From contig LSBP01000019.1 in the NCBI GenBank assembly GCA_001577635.1, positions 1-59,982 on the forward strand: a DNA stretch of 59,982 bases. The letters run 5' to 3'. The notes under the pieces were generated by a model that made no database searches, was not told where the DNA came from, and worked only from the letters and a program-made list of their open reading frames with translations. Position numbers and translations under genes: made by a program. Each line of letters opens with the position of its first letter. Within the stretch, counting starts at the first letter, position 1. The stretch comes from Halomonadaceae bacterium T82-2 (GTDB lineage: Bacteria; Pseudomonadota; Gammaproteobacteria; Pseudomonadales; Halomonadaceae). Below are positions 7,848 to 16,687 of the stretch, in pieces.

Positions 7848-8645
7848 GTGACAACACCGCTACTCTCGATTGTCATTCCCGCCCGCGACGAGGCCGGAAA
7901 CCTGCCCACCCTGCTCGACGAGATCGACACCGCCTTCCCGGACACCCCGTTCGAGGTTCTGGTGGTGGACGACGCCTCGCAGGATGACACCTGGGCGATG
8001 CTCACCCGGCGTGCCGAGCAGGACGCGCGCCTGCGCCCGCTGCATCATGACCGCAGCGCCGGCCAGAGCACCTCGGTCTGGCAGGCGGCACATGCGGCTC
8101 GCGGCACCTGGCTGGCCACCCTCGACGGCGACGGCCAGAACGATCCCGCCGACCTGCCGGCCCTGCTGGCCCGCGCCCGCCAGGGCGACGTCACGCTGGT
8201 GGCCGGGCAGCGCGTCAACCGTCGCGACGACTGGCTCAAGCGGCTCTCCTCGCGGGTCGCCAACCGGGTGCGCGCCGCCCTGCTCAAGGACGCCACCCCG
8301 GACACCGGCTGCGGCATCAAGGTCATCGAGCGCCGAGCCTTCCTGACCCTGCCCTACTTCGACCACATGCACCGCTTCCTGCCGGCGCTGATCCAGATGC
8401 AGGGCGGCCGCTGCGTGTCGGTGCCGGTCAACCATCGCCCGCGCGGCACCGGCCACTCCCACTACGGGCTCAACAACCGCCTGTGGGCCGGCCTGCTCGA
8501 CATGGCCGGGGTGATGTGGCTGCGCAAGCGCTGCCGCCTGCCGGCGCCGGTCGACCAGGCCCAGGACATTCTCGGTCTCGGCGAGGGCACCGCCACGGCG
8601 TCGGCCGAGACCGACACACTCCCGCAGGAGGGCTCCCCGCGATGA
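7848..8645 (+). CDS. family 2 glycosyltransferase (ArnC/DPM-like, soluble)
   Basis: A 265-residue GT2 enzyme. The nucleotide-sugar fold begins LLSIVIPARDEAGN, with an acidic VVDDAS motif at 39-44 and a DxD-type DGDGQ at 93-97. The GCGIKVI region near 154-160 resembles the acceptor part of polyprenyl-phosphate glycosyltransferases. Unlike ArnC it has no C-terminal membrane helices. The expected reaction is transfer of a sugar from a nucleotide donor to undecaprenyl phosphate at the inner face of the membrane. The start is GTG at 7848, after an AGAG-like site. It overlaps the next gene by four bases and lies behind the PmrA-type box. Confidence 0.88.
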   Translation: MTTPLLSIVIPARDEAGNLPTLLDEIDTAFPDTPFEVLVVDDASQDDTWAMLTRRAEQDARLRPLHHDRSAGQSTSVWQAAHAARGTWLATLDGDGQNDPADLPALLARARQGDVTLVAGQRVNRRDDWLKRLSSRVANRVRAALLKDATPDTGCGIKVIERRAFLTLPYFDHMHRFLPALIQMQGGRCVSVPVNHRPRGTGHSHYGLNNRLWAGLLDMAGVMWLRKRCRLPAPVDQAQDILGLGEGTATASAETDTLPQEGSPR

Positions 8646-8929
8646 CGACAGAATGGATCTGGGTCGCCATCGGCTTTCTCGGCCAGGCGCTGTTCTCGGC
8701 CCGCTTCCTGGTCCAGTGGATCGCCAGCGAACGAGCCCGGCGCAGCATCGTGCCCAAGGCCTTCTGGCTGTTCAGCCTGGGCGGCGGCACCACCCTGCTC
8801 GCCTATGCGATCTATCGCCAGGACCCGGTGTTCATTGTCGGCCAGGCCTCGGGACTGTTCATCTACCTGCGCAACATCATGCTGATTCGCCGGGAAACGC
8901 GCCAGTCCGAAGCCTCCCGCCAGGGCTGA
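8642..8929 (+). CDS. lipid A biosynthesis N-terminal-domain (LAB-N) membrane protein
   Basis: A 95-residue protein with three predicted membrane helices: about 5-22, 39-57 and 65-85. The FSARFLVQWIASERARRS stretch between the first two is characteristic of the LAB-N family. Members are small inner-membrane proteins found beside ArnC/ArnT-like genes. Their exact activity is unclear; some structural similarity to small sugar-flipping transporters suggests a role in moving the lipid-linked sugar. The ATG at 8642 overlaps the preceding stop (ATGA), so it is translationally coupled. The gene is followed after 21 bases by the ArnT-like transferase. Confidence 0.85.
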   Translation: MTTEWIWVAIGFLGQALFSARFLVQWIASERARRSIVPKAFWLFSLGGGTTLLAYAIYRQDPVFIVGQASGLFIYLRNIMLIRRETRQSEASRQG

Positions 8930-8950
8930 CCCCCTTACCCCAACGTCTTC

Positions 8951-10693
8951 GTGAGTCGCCCCATGCAACGTCCCGCCTACCTTCGCGGCAAGCAGCGCAT
9001 GACCTGGCTCTTGCTGCTGCTGGCCGCCACCGTGCTGCTGGCGATCGGCATCGGCCTGCGCGATCCCTGGCCCGCCGACGAGCCGCGCTTCGCGCTCAAC
9101 GCCCTGGAAATGCTGGATACCGGGCACTTCTGGATTCCCCACCGCGGCGGCGAGCCCTATCCCGACAAGCCACCGATCTTCATGTGGGCCTCGGCGGCCT
9201 CCATCGCGCTGACCGGCTCGGTGCGCCTGGGCTTCCTGATCCCTTCGCTGCTCGGTGGCGTGGGCACGCTGGTGCTGGTGATGGATCTGTGCCGGCGCCT
9301 GTACGGCCGGCGCATCGCCTTCATCGCCGGCGCGGCGCTGCTCTCCACGCTGCAGTTCGTGCTGCAGGCCAAGGCCGCGCAGATCGACATGCTGGTCACC
9401 TTCTGGATCACCCTGGGCGCCTACGGGCTGTTGCGACACGCCCTGCTGGGGCCGGCGCGACGCTGGTGGTACATCGGCTGCGTGGCCATGGGGCTGGGCG
9501 TGCTCACCAAGGGCGTGGGCTTTCTGCCACTGCTGATGCTGCCGGCCTGGGGGCTGCTCGCCTGGCGCGGCCGGGCGACGCCACTGGCGTGGAAGGACCT
9601 GGGCCTGGGGCTGCTCACCGTGATCGGCACCATCGCCCTGTGGGTCGTGCCCATGGTGCTGCTCACCACCTTCGGCGACGACCCGACCCTGGCCGCCTAC
9701 CGGGACAACATCCTGCTCAAGCAGACCGGTGAACGCTACGCCGAATCCTGGCATCACCTCGAACCCTGGTACTACTACCTGGCCAAGGTGATCCCCTGGG
9801 CCTGGCTGCCGCTGATCCTGGGGCTGCCCTGGCTGCTGCGCGGCTGGTGGCATCGCCTGCGACGCCTCGACGCGCGGGTGCTGCTGCCGTTGAGCGGCCT
9901 GGTGCTGCTGGTGTTCTTCTTCTCGCTGTCGCCGGGCAAGCGCGGCGTCTACATGCTGCCGGGCGTGCCGCTGCTGGTGCTGGCCATGGCGCCGCTGATT
10001 CCCGGCCTGCTGTGCAAGCGCTGGGTGCACTGGCTGGGCGCGGCGCTGGTTGCCGTGCTGGGCACGATCTTCCTGCTCGCCGGCATCCTCGGCGCACTGG
10101 GCCTGCCGGCGCTGGCCGACCTGGCCGCCGAGCACGGAGTGTCGCCCTGGGGCTGGTGGATCGCCCTCGGCCTGAGTGCCGGCGCGCTGCTCTACGCCCT
10201 GAAGCCGCGTCGCGGCATGCTGGTCTTCGCCGGCTGGATGGCGGTGTTCTGGGTGCTGTGGTCGACCTGGGGCTATCAGGTTCTCGATGGCACCCGCTCA
10301 CCGCGCGACATGATGCAGCAGGTCGTCGGCATCACCGGCCCCGACGCCTGGCTGGCGATGCCCACCTTCGACGAAGAATTCCTGCTGCAGAGCCGCCAGC
10401 CCACCGTGCACTTCGGCTTCAAGACCCCGAAAGAGGCGCAGCTGAAGCGGGCCTATGCCTGGCTGCAGGCGAACCCGACGCAGCGCTGGCTGTTCGTCGA
10501 CCAGGGCAAGCGGGATGACCTGAGCTGCGCCGACCTGTCCAGCGCCCGGGACCTGGGCCAGCAGAACGGCGAGCTGTGGTGGCTGATTCCCGGCACCGCC
10601 TTCGCCGACTGCCAGGGCGATGCCGACGCGGCCCCGCTGTACAAGGCCCCGACCACCCTGAAGACCGCCAGGGTGGCAGGGCCGGCCCTCTGA
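8951..10693 (+). CDS. ArnT-like polytopic glycosyltransferase (GT39/GT83)
   Basis: A 580-residue membrane protein with a short cytoplasmic N-terminus, a first helix at about 18-34, then the ArnT/PMT-type periplasmic loop WPADEPRFALNALEM. The Asp-Glu in this loop is the usual catalytic region. About a dozen hydrophobic helices follow up to about residue 435, then a soluble C-terminal domain. Family members move a sugar from undecaprenyl phosphate to lipid A or another periplasmic acceptor. ArnA, ArnB and ArnD genes are absent here, so the sugar need not be aminoarabinose; a hexosamine or hexose is possible. The start may be GTG 8951 or ATG 8963; neither has a clear ribosome site. Confidence 0.85.
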   Translation: MSRPMQRPAYLRGKQRMTWLLLLLAATVLLAIGIGLRDPWPADEPRFALNALEMLDTGHFWIPHRGGEPYPDKPPIFMWASAASIALTGSVRLGFLIPSLLGGVGTLVLVMDLCRRLYGRRIAFIAGAALLSTLQFVLQAKAAQIDMLVTFWITLGAYGLLRHALLGPARRWWYIGCVAMGLGVLTKGVGFLPLLMLPAWGLLAWRGRATPLAWKDLGLGLLTVIGTIALWVVPMVLLTTFGDDPTLAAYRDNILLKQTGERYAESWHHLEPWYYYLAKVIPWAWLPLILGLPWLLRGWWHRLRRLDARVLLPLSGLVLLVFFFSLSPGKRGVYMLPGVPLLVLAMAPLIPGLLCKRWVHWLGAALVAVLGTIFLLAGILGALGLPALADLAAEHGVSPWGWWIALGLSAGALLYALKPRRGMLVFAGWMAVFWVLWSTWGYQVLDGTRSPRDMMQQVVGITGPDAWLAMPTFDEEFLLQSRQPTVHFGFKTPKEAQLKRAYAWLQANPTQRWLFVDQGKRDDLSCADLSSARDLGQQNGELWWLIPGTAFADCQGDADAAPLYKAPTTLKTARVAGPAL

Positions 10694-10700
10694 CGCACCG

Positions 10701-11255
10701 TCAAGGCGAACTCGACCAGCGCTGCCGGCGTTCCGGCGGCCTCGGGTCGGGGCAATCGACCGGCCCGGTCGACCAGGTATCACTGCGCGCCTGATGACAG
10801 GCATCGGGCCCGCCCGCCCGGCGCCGGGGCGGCGGGTCCGAGCGTCCGTCGAGGCGGATGTCGACCTCCGGACGCAGGATGACCGCGCGATCGCGCCGCC
10901 GGCGCTCGTCATGGCGATCGCGTCGGTCGTCGTGACGCCGCCACCGGTCACGCCACTCGCCCTCGTGACGACGGTACGGCGTCCGGTCACGCTCGTAGCC
11001 TCGCTGTCGATCCCGCCAGTCGTCTCGCTGCCGATCCTGCGGATCGCGCTGCTGGAGATAGCGCCGCCCGTCCCGGGAACGCCACTCCTCACGGCTCCGG
11101 TCCTGACGTTCATCGAAGCGATGCACCGTCCAGCCCCCGTTGCCGTCCCCCAGCAGGTAACCTCCACCATCGGCGGCCTGCGCCGGGCTCGCCAGCCACA
11201 GCAGCGCCGCCAGCAGCGGCGCGCTACGCTGGATTGTCTTCCTCGTCGTCATCAC
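10701..11255 (-). CDS. exported Arg/Asp-rich low-complexity protein
   Basis: A 184-residue product that starts with a convincing Sec signal peptide (charged start, hydrophobic core LLAALLWLAS, cleavage near PAQA-A at residue 27-28). The mature part is dominated by Arg, Asp, Glu and Gln from about residue 48 to 125 (repeating patterns such as RDRQRGYERDR), then a Pro/Arg-rich tail with two cysteines. I do not recognise a family. GGAGG precedes the ATG pair at 11255/11252. It converges on the ArnT-like gene with seven bases between stops. The composition suggests a disordered polyampholyte in the periplasm; function unknown. Confidence 0.65.
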   Translation of the reverse strand: MMTTRKTIQRSAPLLAALLWLASPAQAADGGGYLLGDGNGGWTVHRFDERQDRSREEWRSRDGRRYLQQRDPQDRQRDDWRDRQRGYERDRTPYRRHEGEWRDRWRRHDDRRDRHDERRRRDRAVILRPEVDIRLDGRSDPPPRRRAGGPDACHQARSDTWSTGPVDCPDPRPPERRQRWSSSP

Positions 11256-11288
11256 CCCACCTCCCGGCTTGCCAGCAAGGCTCTGCTC

Positions 11289-12176
11289 TCAGCGTAGCGC
11301 CTCATCGCCGGGACTCCCATCAGCGACCAGCCATTCCCACAGCAGCAGCGCCTCGGGGCGCACGATGCGCCGGGCCGGCCGGACCAGCCAGAACCCCTCA
11401 TCGCTGGGCACGTCGAGCGCGAATGGCGCCACCAGATCGTCCCGGGCCTCCAGCAGGCTGCGATGGGTCAACGCCACGCCGCCGCCGCGGGCCGCCAGCG
11501 ACAGCGTCATCACCTGACTGTCGCACAGCAACGAGCCGCAGCGACGATCCAGGTCCGGCACGCCGGCATGCTCCAGCCAGGCCGGCCAGCCCACGGCAAA
11601 GCCCACGGCCTGGAGCAGCGTCTCCCCGGCCAGGTCCGCCGGCTCGGCCAGCCGTTCGGCGACGTTCGGGGCGCAGGCCGGCAGCATGTGCTCGCCGCCC
11701 AGCGACACCGCCGTGACCGCGTCCCAGTCGCCGCGCCCGTAGCGGATCTCGATGTCGGCGCCCTCGGGGCCGAAGTCCTCGGGCCAGATTGCGCTCACCA
11801 GCCGCACCACCACCTCCGGGTGCGCCCGATGAAAGGCCAGCAGCCGCGGCGCCAGCCAGGTCTGCTGCATGACCGGCGTGGCGCGCAGCGTCACCGGCGC
11901 CTCGCTGCGCGGCCCGAAGACCTCCGCCGTGCCCTCGCTCAACCGCGAGAAGGCCTCCTGGACACTGGGCAGCCAGGCCTGCCCGGCCGGGGTCAGGGTC
12001 AGGCTGCGGGGATGGCGGACGAACAGCTTCTGGCCCAGGCGATCCTCGAGCAAACGGATGCGCTGGCTGACCGCCGACTGGGTCACGCCCAGCGCCTGGC
12101 CGGCCTGGGTAAAGCTCAGGGTACGGGCGGCGGCCTCGAAGGCCTGCAGCCAGAGAAGCGGAGGCAGGGTATTCAT
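11289..12176 (-). CDS. LysR-family regulator (GcvA-like)
   Basis: A 295-residue LysR protein of standard length. The N-terminal winged helix (about residues 6-65) contains the FTQAGQALGVTQSAVSQRI recognition segment, and the effector domain follows from about residue 90. The start LPPLLWLQAFEAAAR is typical of the GcvA subgroup. It is divergently transcribed from the dioxygenase gene at 12298, with 121 bases between, and probably controls that gene and the binding protein after it. The inducer could be a betaine or carnitine-like compound; this is an inference from position only. Confidence 0.88.
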   Translation of the reverse strand: MNTLPPLLWLQAFEAAARTLSFTQAGQALGVTQSAVSQRIRLLEDRLGQKLFVRHPRSLTLTPAGQAWLPSVQEAFSRLSEGTAEVFGPRSEAPVTLRATPVMQQTWLAPRLLAFHRAHPEVVVRLVSAIWPEDFGPEGADIEIRYGRGDWDAVTAVSLGGEHMLPACAPNVAERLAEPADLAGETLLQAVGFAVGWPAWLEHAGVPDLDRRCGSLLCDSQVMTLSLAARGGGVALTHRSLLEARDDLVAPFALDVPSDEGFWLVRPARRIVRPEALLLWEWLVADGSPGDEALR

Positions 12177-12297
12177 GGAAAAGCCAGGTATTAGCTATGT
12201 TTGGTCATTGCCCCCAGATTAATCGTTTGTCGCCGCTACGGCCAGCGGGCATCCTGCTTGCGTCCACTCGCTACCGAACGCTTCGCAGGAGGTCATG

Positions 12298-13467
12298 ATG
12301 AGCGTCACCACTCCGTCGCCAAACACCCGGCAGGCCATGGGCGAACTCGCCCCCCACGTCGACGGCCCAGCCATCGTCGATGCCGTGGCGACCGGTGCTC
12401 GCGTCACCGTGGACTGGGCGGACGGTACTCGCGGCCACTTCCCGCTGATGTGGCTGCGTGATCACTGCGCCTGCAGCGCCTGCCGCCACCCATTGACCCG
12501 CGAGCGCCTGTTCGTGCCGCTGAACGATGTCGTCGAGGCGCCGGCGGTCACGGTGAATGACGGTGTGCTGCAACTCGTCTGGAACGACGGCCACGAAAGT
12601 CGCTTCGACCCGGTCTGGCTGTTCCAGCGGCGCCTGGAGAACGGCAGCGACACGCCCGCCGACCCCCTGCCGGCACGTCGCCCCTGGGCCACCGGCTTCC
12701 AGCCGACGCGCATCGCGCACCGCGACTTCCTGCAGACCGATGGCGAGCGTGCCTGGCTCGAGGCCCTGCTGCGCGATGGCCTGGTGCTGCTCGACGACGG
12801 GCCGCTCGCCGACGAGGAGGTCAGCCGCCTGGCCGGGCGCATCGGCCCGCTGCGCGCCACCAACTTCGGCGCCCGCTTCGACGTGCGCTCCAAGCCCAAC
12901 CCCAACAACGCCGCCTACACGGCGATCGGCCTGGCGCTGCACACCGACCTGCCCAACTGGCGCCAGCCGCCGGACATTCAGCTGCTCTACTGCCTGCAGA
13001 ACGAGGCCGAGGGCGGCGAATCCACCTTCGCCGACGGCTTCGCCGTGGCCGAGGCGCTGCGCGAGAGCGACCCCGAGGCCTTCCGCCTGCTCGCCGAGAC
13101 GCCGATCGACTTCCGCTTCCAGGACGAGGACCACGACATCGCCATCCGCGCGCCGGTCATCCAGCTCGACGCCGCGGGCCGCCCGCTGGAGATCCGCTTC
13201 AACAACTGGATCCGCGACACCCTGCGCCTGCCGCTGGAACGCGTCGACGCCTGGTACGGCGCCTACCGCCGCTTCTGGCAGCGGCTGCACGACCCCCGCC
13301 ACCAGCTCGAGTTCGCCCTGCAGCCGGGCGAGATGGTGGCCTTCGACAACCGCCGGGTGCTGCATGGCCGCAAGGCCTTCGACCCGAGTACCGGCAGGCG
13401 GCATCTGCAGGGCACCTATCTGGATCTGGACCTGCTCGAGTCGCGGCTGCGTGTCCTGAGCCGCTGA
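12298..13467 (+). CDS. gamma-butyrobetaine hydroxylase-like Fe(II)/2-oxoglutarate dioxygenase
   Basis: A 389-residue protein. The N-terminal domain (about 25-110) carries a zinc-type cysteine/histidine cluster (WLRDHCACSACRHP), as in gamma-butyrobetaine dioxygenase. The C-terminal TauD-type jelly-roll has the iron ligands His and Asp in LALHTDLPNW and a distal His in RRVLHGRKAF, followed by an Arg that would bind 2-oxoglutarate. The known family reaction hydroxylates gamma-butyrobetaine to L-carnitine; trimethyllysine hydroxylase is the main alternative. ATG 12298 is chosen because AGGAGG lies five bases upstream; ATG 12295 would be only two bases away. A betaine-type binding protein gene follows. 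Confidence 0.85.
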   Translation: MSVTTPSPNTRQAMGELAPHVDGPAIVDAVATGARVTVDWADGTRGHFPLMWLRDHCACSACRHPLTRERLFVPLNDVVEAPAVTVNDGVLQLVWNDGHESRFDPVWLFQRRLENGSDTPADPLPARRPWATGFQPTRIAHRDFLQTDGERAWLEALLRDGLVLLDDGPLADEEVSRLAGRIGPLRATNFGARFDVRSKPNPNNAAYTAIGLALHTDLPNWRQPPDIQLLYCLQNEAEGGESTFADGFAVAEALRESDPEAFRLLAETPIDFRFQDEDHDIAIRAPVIQLDAAGRPLEIRFNNWIRDTLRLPLERVDAWYGAYRRFWQRLHDPRHQLEFALQPGEMVAFDNRRVLHGRKAFDPSTGRRHLQGTYLDLDLLESRLRVLSR

Positions 13468-13533
13468 GCCGCGTCCTGCGTCATGGCGCCCGCCGTCATG
13501 ACGCCCCGAACACCCTGACGACAAGGAGATCGC

Positions 13534-14463
13534 ATGATCCATCGCACACTGTTGACCGCACTTCCGCTGGCCCTGAGCGTCAGCCTGACCGCCCGAGCCG
13601 ACGACGCCACCCTCGATTTCGGTGTCCCCGCCTGGCCCGGCATCACCGTCAAGACGCAGATTGCCGAACAGCTGCTGGCGCCGATGGGCTATGCCACGCA
13701 AAGCCAGGAGCTGGGCCTGCAGGTCATCTACCAGGCCATGGGCACCGGCGACCTCGACGTTTTCCTCGGCGGCTGGCTGCCGGCCCAGCAGGACATGCTG
13801 AAGCCGCGCGAGGAAAGCGGCGACATCGTGCGCCTGGCCAATAACGTCGACGGCGCGCAGATGACACTGGCGGTGCCCGACTACGTCTATGAAGACGGCA
13901 TCCAGAGCTTCGCCGACCTCGACGCCCATCGAGATGCCTTCGAGGGCAAGATCTATGGCTTCGGCGCCGGCTCGGCGGCCAGCGAGATCCTGCACAAGGC
14001 GATCGACAATGACACCTGGGGCCTCGGCGACTGGCAGGTCATCGACACCAGCACCGTGGGCATGCTCAGTGCCGCCAAGGACGCCATCAAGAATCACGAG
14101 CCCATCGTCTGGGTGGGCTGGACGCCGCACTGGATGAACCTCGAGTTGCCGATGCGCTATCTCGCCGACAGCAAGGACCTGTTCGGCCCCGACAACGGCA
14201 AGAGCCAGGTGCTGACGCTGATGCGCAGCGGCTTCGCCGAGAGCCACCCCAACCTGAAGACCTTCTTCAACCAGTTCACCTTCAGTGCCAAGGAGCAGAG
14301 CTGGATGATTCGCGGCTTCGGCCTCGAGGAGAAGAGCGCCGAGGACGTCGCCGGCCAGTGGATCGACGAACACCCCGAGCGCATCAAGGCCATGCTCGAC
14401 GGCGTCACCACCGCCGATGGCAAGCCTGCCTGGCCCGCCGTGAAGCAGGCACTCTCACTGTAA
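13534..14463 (+). CDS. betaine/carnitine-type ABC substrate-binding protein (ProX/OpuAC family)
   Basis: A 309-residue periplasmic protein with a signal peptide cleaved near residue 22 (ARA-DD). The OpuAC-type fold is clear: repeated tryptophans (VPAWPG, GGWLPAQQD, WVGWTPHWMN) would form the aromatic cage that binds a quaternary amine by cation-pi contacts. No ATPase or permease gene follows; the next gene is unrelated and a terminator stands between. The protein must therefore use a transporter encoded elsewhere. Beside a gamma-butyrobetaine-hydroxylase-like gene, the likely ligands are gamma-butyrobetaine, carnitine, choline or glycine betaine. Confidence 0.85.
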   Translation: MIHRTLLTALPLALSVSLTARADDATLDFGVPAWPGITVKTQIAEQLLAPMGYATQSQELGLQVIYQAMGTGDLDVFLGGWLPAQQDMLKPREESGDIVRLANNVDGAQMTLAVPDYVYEDGIQSFADLDAHRDAFEGKIYGFGAGSAASEILHKAIDNDTWGLGDWQVIDTSTVGMLSAAKDAIKNHEPIVWVGWTPHWMNLELPMRYLADSKDLFGPDNGKSQVLTLMRSGFAESHPNLKTFFNQFTFSAKEQSWMIRGFGLEEKSAEDVAGQWIDEHPERIKAMLDGVTTADGKPAWPAVKQALSL

Positions 14464-14481
14464 CCTCGCCCCCTCCATGGC

Positions 14482-14512
14482 CCCCGGTCGCCTGGCGCGG
14501 CCGGGAGTTTTT
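14482..14512 (+). terminator. rho-independent terminator
   Basis: A GC-rich imperfect hairpin (CCCCGGTCGC with GCGGCCGGG) is followed by AGTTTTT, 19 bases after the binding-protein stop. It ends the dioxygenase/binding-protein operon and so separates it from the VTT-family gene. Confidence 0.7.
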
Positions 14513-14587
14513 GTGCCCCCCGACGTTGGCCGGCGCGACCGATGCCAGTATCCTAGCCCGCGAATCCACCACCACGGACGTCGCTCC

Positions 14588-15274
14588 ATGAGCCGTTCCC
14601 TCGGACTCGTCATCGTCCTGCTGACCGTTCTGGCCGGGCTCGGCCTGCTCTGGCAATGGCTGGCCATGCAGGATGCCCTCGCCCCGGAGCGCCTGCTGTC
14701 CATGGCTCGTCACGCCTTCGGCTGGCGCGACTCGCCCTGGGCGGCGCCGATCGTGATCGGCGTCTACATCGGCGCCTCGCTGCTGATGTTTCCGTTGAGC
14801 GTGCTGGTCGCCGTCACCGGGCTGATGTTCGGGCCGGTCTGGGGCTTCGGCTACTCCCTGGCGGGCACCCTGCTGGCGTCGGCGGTAACCTACTGGGTGG
14901 GGCGGCGCCTGGGCCGTGATGCCCTGCTGCGCCACGGCGGCAAGCGCCTCAACGGGCTGGCCAAGCATCTGGCCGGGCGCGGCGTGCGCACCATGACACT
15001 GGTCAACCTGCTGCCACTGGCGCCCTTCACGCTGACCAACATGATGGCCGGCGCCTTCCACCTGCGCTTTCGCGATTACATGCTGGGATCGCTGCTGGGC
15101 ATCGTGCCCGGACTGGCGGGCGTGGCATTGCTGGGCAGCCAGCTGGGACAGCTGATGACCGCCAGCAATCGGGGGGAGCTGCTGTGGTCACTGGTGGGGA
15201 TCACGGTCGCCATTCTGGTGCTGGTCGGGCTCAAGCGCTACGCGGATCGTCGCCAGCGCCGCCGGCGTTCCTGA
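14588..15274 (+). CDS. TVP38/TMEM64 (VTT-domain) membrane protein
   Basis: A 228-residue inner-membrane protein of the DedA-related VTT superfamily. The first helix lies at about 5-24. The SNARE-associated/VTT core spans about 45-190, with the characteristic MFGPVWGFGYSLAG and LLPLAPFTLTNMMAGAF re-entrant motifs. A final helix at about 200-218 precedes a basic tail (RRQRRRRS). DedA/VTT proteins are implicated in phospholipid or undecaprenyl-phosphate flipping in various organisms; the activity of this one is unproven. ATG 14588 is used because it begins the first hydrophobic helix; longer upstream starts would run into the preceding terminator. Confidence 0.85.
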   Translation: MSRSLGLVIVLLTVLAGLGLLWQWLAMQDALAPERLLSMARHAFGWRDSPWAAPIVIGVYIGASLLMFPLSVLVAVTGLMFGPVWGFGYSLAGTLLASAVTYWVGRRLGRDALLRHGGKRLNGLAKHLAGRGVRTMTLVNLLPLAPFTLTNMMAGAFHLRFRDYMLGSLLGIVPGLAGVALLGSQLGQLMTASNRGELLWSLVGITVAILVLVGLKRYADRRQRRRRS

Positions 15275-15288
15275 CAGGCCTTACCGGG

Positions 15289-16602
15289 TCACTTCTGCGA
15301 GGCTTCGGACTCGCCCGGCTTGACCAGCGGCAGGCCGAACATCGGCTCATCCTGAAGCACCGAACGCAGTACCCGCCCGCGATGGCGCAGCAGCTGCCAC
15401 TCCGCCTCCAGCCGACCGCGGACCCGCTCCCAGGCCCCGTCGTCGGCGTGACTGACCGGCCCGCCGGCGGCGATGACCTTGCGATACAGCGCCAGGCAGC
15501 GCTCGGCACAGCACGCCTCGTCGAAGCGCTCGGCCGTTTCCAGCGCACCGGCCCGCAGGGTCGCGCGCCGCTCGGCATCATCGAGCCGATCCAGGGCGGC
15601 GGCAAAACCGGTTGAGTCGTCGCCGGCCAGCAGCAGGCCGTTCTCGCCGGGCTTCACGACTTCGCGCACCCCCGTGGCGTTGACCGCCACCACCGGCAGC
15701 CCCGCCGCCATCGCCTCGACCAGCACCATGCCCTGAGTCTCGCTGTGGGAGGCGAAGGTGAAGACATCCATGGCGTGGTAGGCATCGATCAGCGCCTGGT
15801 CGTGCAGCTTGCCGGTGAAATGCACGCGATCCGCCACGCCGCCCTGCACCGCGATGTCGTGCATGACCACCCGCGCATCGCCGTCGCCGACCACCAGAAA
15901 ATGAGCCTCGGGCCGGTTCGCCAGCCAGCGCGTCACCGACCGGGCGAGGAACGGCAGATTCTTCTCGTGGGCCAGCCGTCCCACGTGGCCGACGACGTAG
16001 GCCGTCTCGGGAATGCCGTGCCGGCGGCGCAGCACCGCCCCGTCACCGCGAGCGAAACGCTGCGTGTCGACCCCGCTGGGCACCACGCTCACCGCCCGGT
16101 TGGCGCCGCGCAGCAGCAACATGTCGCGAATGCTCTCGCTGGGCGCGATCACCGCGTCGCACAGATGCGTGTACTCGGTGGCCAGTGCCACGGCGAAACG
16201 CTGCATGCGCGGCGAATCGCCGGGCACGTAATGGGTGTAGTGCTCGTAGAGGGTGTGGTGGGTGAACACCAGCGGCAGCCCGTAGGTCTCGGCGGAACGG
16301 GCGGCCGTGTCGCCGAGCAGGAAGGGGTGATGGGAGTGGACGATATCCGGCTCGAAGGCCTCGATCGCCTCGTAGAGCTGGCCGGGGATCGGTACCGGCA
16401 GGGAGAAGTCGCTGCCGTTGAAGTGCTGCACGGCCGCGACCCGGATGACGTCGGGCTCATGCTTCGGCTGCCCTTCCAGCTTGGGGGCCACCACCAACAC
16501 GCGATGCCCCTCGGCCTGCAGCCGCCCCTTGAGGCGCTGGACGGACTCGCTGACACCCCCGACGATGGGTCGGTAGGTATTGGTAAACATGAGGATATTC
16601 AA
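15289..16602 (-). CDS. family 4 glycosyltransferase
   Basis: A 437-residue GT-B enzyme. The N-terminal half starts MNILMFTNTYRPIVGGVSE, the usual glycine-loop start of GT4 enzymes. The donor-binding domain has the GDGDARV and E-x7-E pattern (SETQGMVLVEAMAAGLPVVA) that binds the nucleotide sugar. The start chosen is TTG 16602, with an AAGGGAG site ten bases upstream; ATG 16590 would remove the first four residues. It is likely involved in glycolipid or surface polysaccharide synthesis; the acceptor is unknown. It converges on the VTT gene, 14 bases between stops, and is a single-gene unit. Confidence 0.82.
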   Translation of the reverse strand: MNILMFTNTYRPIVGGVSESVQRLKGRLQAEGHRVLVVAPKLEGQPKHEPDVIRVAAVQHFNGSDFSLPVPIPGQLYEAIEAFEPDIVHSHHPFLLGDTAARSAETYGLPLVFTHHTLYEHYTHYVPGDSPRMQRFAVALATEYTHLCDAVIAPSESIRDMLLLRGANRAVSVVPSGVDTQRFARGDGAVLRRRHGIPETAYVVGHVGRLAHEKNLPFLARSVTRWLANRPEAHFLVVGDGDARVVMHDIAVQGGVADRVHFTGKLHDQALIDAYHAMDVFTFASHSETQGMVLVEAMAAGLPVVAVNATGVREVVKPGENGLLLAGDDSTGFAAALDRLDDAERRATLRAGALETAERFDEACCAERCLALYRKVIAAGGPVSHADDGAWERVRGRLEAEWQLLRHRGRVLRSVLQDEPMFGLPLVKPGESEASQK

Positions 16603-16687
16603 GCCATCGACTCCCTTGGCAACTGGGTACCCACCCGCAGGGGGCGCCATGATAGCAGGAAGCGGCGGCGCATGTGCCCGTCCGACC

